A stretch of DNA of 64,000 nucleotides from Blakeslea trispora (taxonomy: Eukaryota; Mucoromycota; Mucoromycetes; Mucorales; Choanephoraceae). The notes beneath the pieces are model-generated. The model searched no databases and was not told the origin of the DNA. It saw nothing but the letters and a program-made list of their open reading frames with translations. This document shows positions 22,427-32,869 of this stretch, piece after piece (within the stretch, counting starts at the first letter, position 1; each line of letters starts with the position of its first letter). The stretch spans positions 105,516 through 169,515 of the forward strand of contig JAIWNE010000070.1 in assembly GCA_025331445.1 (NCBI GenBank). Direction: 5' to 3'. The position numbers were made by a program, and so were the translations under genes.

Positions 22427-24455
22427 ATGCATTCCTCTATTCATATATTCAAAGAACAAAGTACTCACTCTGAGACAGCTGGCCTTGAGCCATTACAAAA
22501 CGAAAACAACAATACTTTTCGATCAGTATACCAGCAGCATGGAATACGAAAGGCAGTGTTGTTTTCAATAAAACATTATTTCCCCCACTATGAATACAGT
22601 AGATCAGGTACAAAAAATACAATGGATGAATAGTAATAGATGCCAATACTAATCATGACCTTAACCAAACTTCAAAAAAACAAGAGTCTATACAAATTGA
22701 AGAGAGACCAAGTTGGTTAAAATGTGTAACCTATGGAATCCAGCATGTTTTGGCAATGTTCAGTAACGTTGTTATTATTCGTATGTTTAAAGTGTGAAAA
22801 GAGTCGAGATAAAGAAATGTATTAAATTCAAGAAAAAATCGGCCAGCTCTAATATTAGGATATGACACAAACAGTAAGATACAATATCAAATATATGGAG
22901 CACTTTCTAAAATCAAGAACAATAGCAAGTATTTTGTTTTCAGGAATTTCAACCTTAATATTCTTTGCAACTACAGCAGGACAAGTGCCATCCTACTTGG
23001 GATGCTCTGGATCTTTTGTGAGTGCTATCTTGTCTATATCAGGTTATACACGCACTGGAAACTCAAGCTTGAATCAAAATACAGCAGCCGTACAAGGTGG
23101 TGTTCTTATTCTGAGTTTGGTTTATATGACTATATCTTTTATTGTTATGGTTATTGGATATCGTTGGTTAGAATTTTTTATGCCACCAAGTAAGATGACC
23201 TGTCTTCTCAGATTCACATGTGCTGCCAAGTAAATCAATAAGCTTTATTCTATCATTAGTTGTCACAGGCTCAATTATTGCAGCCATTGGACTTCACTTG
23301 TCCTTTATTTCTTATAAGCAAGCGATTAATACAGCTTTCGACAGTTGTCTTGCAATTGCTACAGCAATGTTAGTTATTCTCATATCAGTATATGCACCTA
23401 ATCAGGCTTTAAAAAAGACGTATGTATACTGCAACAAAGAGAGGCATGGGATTTATTTTCCCTTCAGAGCTTTATTGTTAGGTACAGTGATTGGGTATCT
23501 TATCTATGCTATGTGTGGTTTGAACGGTATAGGATCAGGTATTGACTATACAGAAATTGTATCAAGTGCTTGGGTGAGAGTACCCCCTATTGTTGCTCAT
23601 TTTGATTTCAGTCCAAGTGCGATTAGCAATATTATGCCAATCCTTATTGTTCTTTTGGCCGAAAACTTGGGGTAAAAAAAAAACACAAGAAGCATTTTTT
23701 TTTTTTTTTGCAAGATTTCATCTATTGAGGACAATACAATCTGAAATTTCTGATAGACACATGAAGGCTATTGGTTCAATTACCGATAGGCCTATGTTGA
23801 AGCATATGGGGAGAGCATATTTGGGAGATGCTATAGGCTGTCTCATCACTAGTCTAGCTGGAACGTTACCATCAACAACCTATGCAGAAAACATTGGAGT
23901 CTTGGTATTATAAGTGTACTTGAACAATGTGTGTTATGCCTAATATTTTTTTTTTTTGGATTTCCATTTAGTCAGCTACACAAGTGTTTTCTCCATTAGT
24001 CATTGTGTTTGCAGCCTTTTTTGCCATTTTACTTGGTTTTTTCGCAAAGTTTAATGCAATTGTCAGGTCTATTCCGGATGGTGTGTTGGCTGGTGTCATG
24101 TTTGTTCTGTATGCGCTTATTGCTATGACTGGAGTTCGTATTTGGGTTTCGAGTCAGATTGATTTAAATGGTAGAGTTAGTGTAAAGTGATTTTGGACAT
24201 GATGATTCATTCAAAATAGATTCCCGAAACATTTTTATTGGAGGAATACCAGTCCTTATGGCTGTGGTTTTGCAAAATCCTATTCAGATAGGAACCTTTC
24301 AATTAGATGGTATAGGTGCTGCCACATTTGGAGCAATCATTTTGAACCAACTGCTTCAAGGTTACGATGAGCTCAAAAGATACTTCAACTATATGTATAG
24401 ATCTGGAAAATCTCTTGTGAATAAATTAAAAAGGTCTTCTTTACCAAGACCATAA
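22427..24455 (+). CDS. NCS2 nucleobase permease, bacterial RutG/UraA type
   Basis: Multi-pass purine/pyrimidine:cation symporter. Well-supported exons: about 22640..22780, 22847..22873 (27-nt microexon), 22926..23189, 23260..23671, 23757..23904, 23972..24170, 24220..24455. The protein aligns with E. coli RutG along its length: YGIQHVLAMF (helix 1), the microexon LILGYDTN, SILFSGIST, GQVPSYLG, VTGSIIAAIGLHLS, the substrate-site segment VLLAENLGHMKAIG, TTYAENIGVLSATQ, and GIGAATFGAIILN near the end. The usual fungal NCS2 proteins are the UapA-like nucleobase-ascorbate transporters; this one reads as the bacterial uracil/xanthine branch. The start is uncertain: the exon holding helix 1 has no in-frame ATG after the stop at 22627, so a first exon within 22427..22607 is proposed, but the only in-phase join would leave an intron of about 32 nt. 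Confidence 0.82.
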
Positions 24456-24561
24456 TTTGCAACTATTCTAATCCATGTACAGTTTGTAGTAGTCTTCCAT
24501 CTTTATTATACCTTTTCTTTTTTCTAAAAAAAGAAGGAGGGGTCAAAGCACTCGCGCCTTT

Positions 24562-25751
24562 TTATACTTTGATCTCTTTTGTATTGTTCTCGCTATCTTG
24601 GTGCTTGCTACGTCCTTTGCCTCTACTCCCACGATGGCGATGACGATGACGGTGCCGGTTACGATTAACATTCTGTCCAGAAAGGTCAGTCTGTCCAAAC
24701 GTTTCGATATTGAGCTTGTTTTCTTCTTTATGTTTTCCTCCTTGTTGTCTATCGAAAGGAAGGTTATATCCAAAATCTGATTGCATTCCTTAAAGACTTA
24801 CCCATTTTGATATCCCTTAGACTCACATGAAATATCATCAAAAAAGCTTTTTTTCTAGGAAACCCTTTCTAACTAATCCATTCGCTTAACAAAGTAAAAG
24901 CTTAACAAATACCTTGTCATAAAAATCGTCTATCTCGATGGTAAGCGGAGCATTTATATGGTCTTTGTCAAGCAACTTGTTGCCTTTATCGAGTTTAGCA
25001 TTGGCTGATGCAAAGTCAAAGTCTGACTTGGGAATCAAGGTATGATGAGTGCTATGTTGGTAATCATTGTTGCCTCTTGAATTATTGTGATCAATCCTGC
25101 TTGGTTCATAAATGCTAATTAAGTCATGCTGAGTCTTGAATGAACCAGAGCCATCAGTAGATGTGTTTGTAGTGCTTTTTGTGCGTTTACTATCGATATC
25201 TTTATCCTTTCGTCTTGCTGACTTGGTAGACTTAGCCTGTTTGCTAAAGGAAGGTTGCATGATGTCTAGTTCAGATACTTGTTTTACCAAAGAATCCACC
25301 AAAATTTTATCTGCATTCTTTGCTTCTATTGCTTCCCTTTCTTGGCTTGAGTATGGCTCAAAGGAATAAATGTTTTCTCTCTCTTCATATTGAGACACTG
25401 CGGTCTTCTCTTGTATCTTCAAAGATTTAAGGGATTTAGGTAAACTATTACTAGATCCAGTGCTTTCCTTTTTCTCATCAAGTGTAGCTTTTCCATTACT
25501 TTCAAGAGTTTCTCGATAGTTCTCAGTCACAGCCATTTGAGAATTAGTTTGGAACGAACGCGACAATTGTGGCTGTTGCTGATAATAATTCTGCATTGAA
25601 TAGTATGGATAGTGTGGCTGATGGCCAGAGTAATCTGCATTTTGCCACTGGTTGCTGCCATATGCATAGGAAGGCATACTGGGCTCATATGACCTGCTCT
25701 AGTAGTAATGTGATTGATACATGTTAGATGTCTGATATAACTATCTTAATT

Positions 25752-25793
<42 letters not shown>

Positions 25794-26254
25794 CTTGTCA
25801 AATGGTATCTAATAACTCACAGTACTGCCTATTAGATCATAATTTTGCTGAGAACCAGAAGAAGATTGAAATGAGGGAGGAGCTTCAAATACTTGAAGAT
25901 CCTTGATGTCTGTTCCACGGAAAACAACATAATCGAACACACTATCAGAGGCAAGAATTTCTTCGCTGGGATTACTCTTTCGTCCTTCTGTTCCAAATGA
26001 CTTGACTAAAGTTTGATAGTATTTTTTCTAAATACGTACATCATCTTGAGATTGTACACAGGTAAGGATACGTACCATTTTGTAAGACCAAAGTAGAATC
26101 AACTGGGTTTATATTGTGAAGAATACCGACATACCTGATGTCGCTAAAGCTGGTGAGCTAAACACACGGGGTTAGCAAAGCAAAAGCTAAAGTTCCTTTA
26201 TAAAATGCTATTGCCTACCGAAATCTTTGAACCAATATATTTTTGGCTATTCAT
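24562..26254 (-). CDS. SCD6: Scd6/LSM14 family mRNP protein
   Basis: RNA-binding translational repressor and decapping activator of P-bodies. Six exons, 26219..26254, 26076..26157, 25821..26005, 24913..25698, 24827..24869 and 24562..24776, give 448 residues. Domains in order: LSM14-type Sm fold at residues 1-80 (YIGSKIS, RYVGILHNINPVDSTLVL, SFGTEGR); a long Gln/Ser-rich disordered linker; the FDF motif SDFDFASANAKLDKGN; the FFD box DDFYDK..AFFDDIS; the TFG box KLNIETFG; and a basic Arg/His/Gly tail in place of a full RGG domain. In this model the FFD-box cysteine and following residues are spliced out by a 50-nt intron with a strong GTGAGT donor; the [11 protein letters not shown] readings break the frame. 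The intron at 25699-25820 contains a long CT tract. Confidence 0.88.
25755..25791 (+). repeat. (TC)n microsatellite inside SCD6 intron
   Basis: About 36 bp of [11 protein letters not shown] C and T lying within the intron between exons 25821..26005 and 25698..24913. On the transcribed strand this is (GA)n, so it is not the usual polypyrimidine tract of that intron. Confidence 0.85.
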
Positions 26255-26516
26255 AGTTTCAATAAAAGAAAGAAAGAAAAGAGCAAGTATGCGTTTTTTT
26301 GATGCGCTATGGCTGTTTATCCAGAGGCAAAGAATGAGAACGAAAGAAAAAGCAGCAAAGTAGACTCCACTCGCTAACAGCTTTGAAAAAGGCACCATTT
26401 ATACACGCACGCAAACAGGTGTGAACTTGTGACTGTGCCAAGTTTGATGTTACATCTAAACAAGTCTAAGGCATACACCTTTTCCGGAAATAGATTGCAC
26501 TCAAACAGAAAAAGAT
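26255..26516. promoter_or_regulatory. Upstream region of SCD6, up to the retroelement
   Basis: About 260 bp between the SCD6 start codon and the first inverted repeat of the DIRS-like element. It should hold the SCD6 promoter. No specific site recognised. Confidence 0.35.
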
Positions 26517-26781
26517 TTGCTAACTTAGACATAAGAATACAAAATAAGAAATATGATTGCTTTATCTTCTTTTTATTTAAAGTCAGCGAAAAAATAAAAT
26601 GTCTTCTAGTCTAATAATATGTCAAATTGATCTGGAAAGCGAGGTCAGGAAGGGAGAGGAGAGTGGGCCATCGTATTTCTTATTTTGTATTCTTATGTCT
26701 AAGTTAGCAATTCAAGTGTCGAAATGAATTCTAACAGAATTGATTGAGACACTCGAATACAAAATAAGAAATATGATTGCT
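26517..26781. repeat. DIRS-type inverted/internal complementary repeat cluster
   Basis: Copy A 26517..26558 (contains GACATAAGAATACAAAATAA), copy B 26669..26710 (reverse complement of A with one mismatch), copy C 26755..26781 (direct copy of the inner half of A). B and C also form a hairpin, closed by a shorter GTGTC/GACAC pair. The arrangement fits the terminal/internal repeats used to circularise DIRS cDNA. Confidence 0.75.
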
Positions 26782-26821
26782 AATCCAGAGCCAACAGAGC
26801 AAAATAAAGAAAACCCCAAAA

Positions 26822-29600
26822 TTAAAGAGTATCCAGTGCGTCAAAGAAAGTGTCTTCGTTGGAATCGGAGAGATTCAAGTCGTCCGAAGGACAAACAAGC
26901 GTGTTGGTGAAGTCAAACCGACTAAGATGCTCCCGTCGATAATGGTGTTCAAAGGTCTTGGGAGAGGCCCAGTTGCCCATTGTGACAATATCCTCCTTAG
27001 GGATGCCAGATTGTAATGCTAGAGAGGAGGCAATTGACCGCAAAGAGATTCTGGGTTCGTCTGAAGAAAGACGGATCAACTTCTTAATCCAAGAGTATAA
27101 GGTACGAATACTTAGCGGATCACTGGGGCGGACAGAGTTGACAAAGAGTGTGGGAATCGGACAAGAGGGACGGCGAGACCGGAAAGCAAGAAAGGTGGTA
27201 ACAGGGCAAAATCCTCGAGTTAGCATGAGCCTTGACCGTAAAAGACTTGATGATACGTCGACGGTTGCGCTTTTCCTTTGGGTCATGTACCTCAAAAGAG
27301 AGAAGGCTATTGTCATCCGAGACCGAAACAGAAGAAAGAGGGATTCGATGCAGATCAGATGGCCGGAGAGAACAAGTAATACCCAACAAGAAAGCCAGTT
27401 TGGCCTGTAGGTCCGCCAAAGAAATCGAAGAGTTGGACAAGGAAGCCAAAAAGTCAATGGAAGGCTGTAGACTGATAGTGTCTCTATGAAGACGAACCGG
27501 TGGTGCCTGCCTGAGTAAGGTAGTGATGAAGGTATTAACTAAGTCGCTTTTGCAGAGAGCATCAGGATTCGGGTGCAAATGAGTAACCACAGAACGAAAT
27601 AGTTGAATGGTAGATACAGCATAAGACCTAGTAACATGCATATCACTCAAAAAGTTGACCAAATGAGTATCGGAGAAATCCTCGGTTGCAACGTTATGTT
27701 CGTCTGCCCATTGAAGAAACAAACGCTGGCCCTGGTGATACGAACGGTTGGTGAAGGTGTCCGACAAGCGACTTTGCAAAAGAAGGTTACGAGCATGGTC
27801 ATCTAGAGCTGTGTGATTGAAGCGCGAGCAGATAAGCTCCACACGGTGAGTTTCCAAGCTGGATTGGTCATGGGCCAGGTCGCCTGGGGTGAGGGAAGGT
27901 GGATCACCGACTGTGGGAGGAGTTGTGGGGGAGAGCGGCTGAGGGATTGGATGGTAGAGAAACCAGAGCGCGCTCGGCCACCAAGGAGTGATCATTGTGA
28001 CCATAGGAAGCTGCTCCTGAATGGTCTTCTGAAGACAGCGGGCGATTAAATTCCAAGGTGGGTTGATAAATGGATGGCGAAACTGTTTCCATGTGACTGT
28101 AAGGGCGTCGGTGTACAGGCTGCCCGGATCCGGAAGCCAAGAGACGTACCTTGGCAGTTGTGCCGTGTTCCTGTCGACAAACAGATCGACGTCGTTTGCG
28201 CCTAGATGTTGCTGGATGACCTGAAAGGTTGATGGGTGGATCATCCAATTGCTCTTTTGATAAGGACGTCCAGATTGATAATCGGCAATGGTGTTGTGTA
28301 CGCCCTGTATGTGATTGGATTGGATGGTGATACCTCTCTGAAGGCACCACTTCCAGAGAGTTGTTGCCAACTGCATTAAAGGCAATGAACGAGTGCCCCC
28401 CTGTTTGTTCATGTAACTCATCGATGTCGTGTTGTCTGTTCGAATGAGGATGCGCATGTTGCGTAGGTGAGGGAAGGTCTGAAGGGCTAAGAACGCCGCT
28501 TTGAGCTCTCTCCAGTTGATGGACATGGCGGCCTCTTGATGGGTCCAAAGACCAAAGGCTGTTTGGTGCCTGTGTTTGGTGATTTGGAGGCTGCAACCCC
28601 ATCCACTGTCGCTCGCATCGACAAACAAGACTTGTTGAGGTGTCTGTGGGAGGATGCTTTTTCCATTCCACAAGTGGAGGTTGTCCTTCCACCACTGCAG
28701 TTCGTCTATACATTCCTGCGGTAGTTGCTGTGGTCGGTCCCAGTTCCGGTGATGTCTTTACCACTTGATTCTTTAGGCGCAGTAAATGTTGAGTATACAG
28801 ACGAGCTGGGATCAAGGCAAATGTGGCTGCCTGTATACGCATCGTGAGACTGTGAATCGTTCGGGGAGACTGTATCGGTTTGTGGAGAAACCTGTTGAAT
28901 GCTGCGACGTAGATCCCGGAGCTTCTTGCCTGGAAGTTGTGCTGTCATCGTTGTCGTATTCAATAGAAAACCCAGGTGTTCCAGCTGATGCGAAGGCGTG
29001 AGACAGGATTTGTTGTGATTGACCATCCAACCAAGGGATTCGAGCTTCTCTACAACCAGTTGGGTGTGATGTACCGCCTTGTTGTAAGAGTCGGCGATAA
29101 CTATCCAGTCGTCCAAGTATGCACTCAAGCGAATCTGTTGCGAGTGAGCCCATTCCAAAATTGGTTTGGTGATTTTGGTGAACAACCAAGGAACTAGTGA
29201 CAGTCCGAACGGAGCGGTGCAAAACTGATAAGTCTGGTTGTTCCAGTGCAGTCTCAGATAAGCAAGGGAGTCTGGATGAACAGGAATATGTAGGAAGGCA
29301 TCTGACAAAACGATCGATGTTAGATAATCTGATTTCTTTATTAATTTGGTGACTTCCTGTAAAGTTTCCATTTTGAAATGTGGTGCATGGATAAATTGGT
29401 TCAGCTTCTTTAGGTTGAAGACTGGACGAAAGCCCCCGTTTCTCTTCGGAATTACAAACATGCTGCTGTAAGAACCGGGAGACGAAGGCTGGTTGACTCG
29501 TTCTATAGCTCCTTTGTTCAGAAGTTCCTTGATTTCTTGATTGAGTAGTAGGCGCTGATCTTGGTTGTACGGAATGATTGGTATTGGTTGAGATCGGAGA
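26822..29600 (-). pseudogene. DIRS RT-RNase H-tyrosine recombinase polyprotein (broken)
   Basis: Reverse transcriptase from about 29600 to 28860: FVIPKRNGGFRPVFNLKKLN, the YLDDW catalytic box, and HLGFLLNTTTM. RNase H from about 28640: QVLFVDASDSGWG and NWRELKAAFLALQ. Recombinase from about 27750 to 26822: first arginine in SLRPSDLHRI, SLRSIASSLALQSGIP, and the tyrosine in HHYRRE. Two frameshifts split RT from RNase H (near 28890 and near 28743) and one splits the recombinase (about 27210). Motif A of the RT reads SIVLSDAF where the family has an aspartate (SIDL..), so a catalytic metal ligand is lost. The recombinase follows RNase H in one frame (27120..28673). Unambiguously a dead copy, left unrepaired here. 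Confidence 0.85.
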
Positions 29601-29639
29601 GGGGGAGGGGGAAATGAAGGGAATTTTGTAACCCATTTT

Positions 29640-30026
29640 GATGGCGTTCAAGAGCCAACCGTCTATGGAAAGAGTGGTCCAATGGGAAAAGAACCGACTT
29701 AGACGGCCCCCGACGGGAGAAGTTATTGCTGCTGTTGGTTGCGAAAGGGATTGTTGGAAACCCCCTTCTTTGTTGTCCCGTGGTTGTGGTTGTTGTGGCT
29801 GTTGTGACGGGTGTTGCTGTAAGATGAGTTGGTGTTGTTGTTGTTGTTGGGGTAGCCGCCCTGCTGAGAGGACGGACCTGATCGAAAAAAACTGCTGAGG
29901 TGGAGTCTGGAAAGCGGAATGGTGTCGATAGGTGTTGTTTGAGAACTCCTTCCGTCTAAATCTTGATTTATTTGCGTTTTGAATGGCCTGGTTGGTTGCT
30001 GTTTGTTGAGTAAGGCCCGCAGGAGA
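29640..30026 (-). pseudogene. Gag-like remnant of the DIRS element
   Basis: Minus-strand frame upstream of the RT with an Asn/Ser/His-rich low-complexity tail (GGYPNNNNNTNSSYSN, HNSHNNHNHG) preceded by RALLNKQQPTRPFKTQINQD. Position and composition fit the C-terminal part of a DIRS gag. The upstream part is missing where the CGCG-repeat end of the mariner begins. Confidence 0.5.
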
Positions 30027-30033
30027 AATATCG

Positions 30034-30125
30034 TATTTTCACACCAAATTCGCGAATTTTCAAATCCAATTCGCGAATCTGCAAAACCAAACTCGCGGAT
30101 TTTACAAATGATATTCGCGGAAAAT
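30034..30125. repeat. Subterminal TTCGCG repeats of the mariner
   Basis: Four near-repeats carrying ATTCGCG or CTCGCG spaced about 22-28 bp apart, two of them inside ATTCGCGAAT-like palindromes. GC-rich hexamers are rare in this AT-rich region, so the block stands out. They are candidate transposase-binding sites at the transposon end. Confidence 0.6.
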
Positions 30126-30140
30126 ACACACAAAAATTTA

Positions 30141-31226
30141 TTAATTATCAAAAGTAACATCTTCTCCTCTAATACATCTGTTTAGATTTTCAATGCAGTG
30201 CTTTGTCCACCCTTCACAATCTTCGGGCCGGACGCTTCTTTCTGCTTGCTCGATGACCTTATTCATCATCTCCTTCTCCTCTCTTGGGGATCTTCTTACG
30301 AAGTTCTTGAGTTTAGCAAAGCATGACTCAATTGGATTGAACATGGGAGAGTAGGGGGGAAGAAAATGACATGTGTGTCTTGAGCGGCTAATGATTTCCT
30401 GGACTTCTTTGCTATGATGAAATCTAGCATTGTCCATGATGATAAACATGGGCTGTTGATACTCTTTGTCAAGCCACTCAATCAACTGCTTCATGAATTC
30501 AGCAAAAATGAATCGATTGGTAGACCCATTGATCATCACAGACTGAAGTGACTCCACTCTGTGGATTGTCATGGCACCGATGATTGAGATGTTCTTGCTT
30601 CTTTTTACTTTGGTTAACACGTGAGCTTTTTTCCCTCTTTTTGATCGAGCTTGACCTGTAACCATGCAAGCATTAAAGCCACATTCGTCAACAAAAACAC
30701 AGTTAGCTGCATAATTAATGCCTTTAATTGACAGGTCCTCGACATATTGTCTTCTGCTGGCTTTTAGCTGCTCTGTAGTCTGGGCCATCTCCAAGGGTGA
30801 GCTTCTTTTCAATGTTAACATGAGGTGGACATTAATATGCTTGTGCAAGGCGCTTATGCTGATGGATTTCTCTTCAGGAAATTCTTCAGGGAACTTTGCC
30901 ATGAGCTTTAATCGTAGCTGCTCCAAAGTTAGGATGTTTCCTTCTTCTTCTTCATCAATTAGGTCTCTTAAAAAATTGGAATGTTGTTCCTTGATTTTTA
31001 TGTACTTAGGACCACCACGCTTCTTGTATTCAACACTATCGTACTTGCGTCCTCTTTTAACTATACCACGCACAGTACTTTCAGAAAGTCTGTATTTGAT
31101 AACGAGCTTGGTTATTGGTGTTGCTGTTGCAAAGGCTTCTTCACAGATTTCTCTACGAAGTTCTTCGGCTGTTCTAGTATAAGTCTTGCGAGATTGCTTA
31201 GCATTGGTGTTAGCTTAATTAGACAT
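30141..31226 (-). pseudogene. Mariner/Tc1 transposase with premature stop at codon 4
   Basis: The long frame runs 30141..31073 from an internal Met. The same frame continues upstream to an ATG at 31226 but meets TAA at codon 4 (31217..31215). The 361-residue product would contain an N-terminal helix-turn-helix (TPITKLVIKYRLSESTVRG) and the DDE catalytic core: first Asp in VFVDECGFN, second Asp in IIMDNARFH, and Glu in SPMFNPIE, with 34 residues between the last two (DD34E). The PPYSPMFNPIES box is typical of Tc1/mariner/IS630 proteins. Apart from codon 4 the frame is intact, so inactivation may be recent, or translation could start at a later codon, losing part of the DNA-binding domain. Confidence 0.85.
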
Positions 31227-32466
31227 TTTTTTTTGTATTGCGAGTAATGGTTTATACAACGATCAAAGTAGTAAGAAATAGTTAGATATCTTAAATTCGG
31301 ATGATTTAATAATTTAATGATGTAATAGAGACTTTTGGGAGACAAAACTCAGATATTTCGGTAGAACGTTTATCAATTAAACTCCGTTTGTTTCAAAAAT
31401 TTATCGCTCTTCGGTCTTTGAATGAATTGAGCAATCAGATTTCAGCCCTGAAGCAGTTGACATCTACTTTGGGATATTTGGCTGTAAAAGCAATAAAAAC
31501 TAATACAGAAATGCAATGTTTTTACTCAATAATTATGAGAATACCTCCAGGCAGGATTAGTGACGATTTGAGCTTATTTTGCTGTATATTTTGGCTTATT
31601 TTTTGATATTTAAAGAAGTATGTTTCGATTGAGTACATGGTGTTAATGAGAGAAGTTCTGTTTATGACTGTGTTCTACAACACTACGCTATATCAAAGCT
31701 ATAATATGTAGAGTATTTTATGCAATTCACTAGACTATATCTTGCTCAACAGAAGCACTTAAACCGTAGATGTTGTAAGGTGTTCAATCAGTCCATTAAT
31801 AAAGACACTAAAGCAATCAAATGCTTTGCAATAAACACACTTATCCCGTACCGCAGATGCACTTTTCTCTTTTGCTTCATTTCTATACTCTTTCTTTACT
31901 TTCTTATAAGAAATATGAGATACACCATTTAAGAAAATGAATAGTCAATTGCTTGATTTATCATATAAAATAGCAAGATTTGGGTTGGCAGCAATGTATA
32001 TCTTAGTCATTTAGTCATATCATGTCACTGCTAGTTGAATTGAGATATCACAACGACCATACTCTTCCTTCTTCAATACTGATTTCTATTCATTTTTTGA
32101 TCATTTTTGCTCGTCGGAACCGAATTTCAGCCAATAGAACTGCTTAGATTCATATACCGACGGAAGGGTGAACCTTATTCAGCACTCTTAGGAAGTTGTC
32201 CTGAATGAGGTTCGCTCTTATATAACGTGACCTTTTGCGGAGTTATTTCTTTATAGGGTAACCTAAGAGCGTTGAATTTTTCTCTATTATTTCCTGTAGT
32301 TATTTAACTTTTTCTTAGCTACCCAAGCCGATTATACTTTATATTTTGTACAGAGGAAACATACCTTCAAGAACCAAAGTTCAGAAATTAGGCTTGAGAT
32401 GCGGTGCACCATGCTCTTTGTGACATTGAACTTTATCTTTTTTTTTTTTTCAAGTTGGAAGACATA
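31227..32466. other. Intergenic region right of the mariner
   Basis: AT-rich sequence with no credible gene. Near 32172-32215 a 13-bp imperfect inverted repeat (GAACCTTATTCAG / CTGAATGAGGTTC) encloses about 18 bp. No match to the DIRS ends was found. Confidence 0.5.
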
Positions 32467-32566
32467 CAGTAGTCGCTCTATTTAAGGGTGTTCTATTTAA
32501 GGGTATTCTCTATTTAAGGGTGAGATTTTCAAGATTTTTGGCTACCCTTAAATAGAGCGACTACTG
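32467..32566. mobile_element. 100-bp miniature inverted-repeat element (MITE)
   Basis: Perfect 23-bp terminal inverted repeats beginning CAGTAGTCGCTCTATTTAAG, flanked on both sides by TA, the target duplication of Tc1/mariner/pogo elements. The inside holds two further TCTATTTAAGGG copies and has no coding capacity. Probably a non-autonomous pogo-type element moved in trans. Confidence 0.8.
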
Positions 32567-32869
32567 TATGGACCAGTGGTAGGTCGAGAGAGCGAGTATA
32601 TGTACATTGTATTTACTTTGGTGAGAAAAAAAAAAAGGAACGTTAGAGATATTCGAATTAAATTATATATGCTATTGCTTACAATAACAATGAAAGCCGT
32701 AGAGTTTGAGGTATTTTCTTGATGTTAAGCTGACTTCTGCTTTCAAACTGATTAATGATTGATACATTTGCTTCAAGTTCTTGGCTATCTTCTTTCAATA
32801 AAATGAGTCGTGTTCACTTTCCAGTTGGGACCAGATATTTCAATTAAGCCTACTTCAACATTGCTCTCT

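Larger units (their letters stand above)
26517..30026 (-). mobile_element. DIRS-like tyrosine-recombinase retrotransposon, decayed, 5'-truncated
   Basis: Retroelement on the minus strand encoding a gag remnant, reverse transcriptase, RNase H and a tyrosine recombinase, the gene content of DIRS-type elements. Its 3' side carries the expected non-LTR ends: an about 42-bp segment at 26517..26558 is repeated inverted at 26669..26710 with one mismatch, and half of it again in direct orientation at 26755..26781. This resembles the inverted terminal plus internal complementary repeats of DIRS. No matching repeat was found on the 5' side, where a mariner transposase region begins at about 30027, so the element looks truncated or split there. 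Three frameshifts and a catalytic substitution in the coding region indicate an inactive copy. Exact borders are estimates. Confidence 0.8.
30027..31226 (-). mobile_element. Tc1/mariner-type DNA transposon, probably inactive
   Basis: Contains one DD34E transposase frame and, on its left, a block of TTCGCG-containing repeats (30034-30125). The block is bounded by GTATTTTC and its complement GAAAATAC. No matching right-hand terminal repeat could be found by eye, so the right border is only set to the transposase start. The junction with gag-like sequence on the left suggests insertion into, or next to, the DIRS element. Confidence 0.65.

Noticed and set aside
24543..24773. Overlapping minus-strand frame of 76 codons at the end of SCD6
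   Set aside because: Out of phase with the TFG-box frame, which continues the LSM14 family sequence; the other frame is a shadow.
26958..29898. Several plus-strand frames opposite the DIRS element
   Set aside because: Antisense shadows of the RT/RNase H/recombinase coding sequence; none resembles a protein family.
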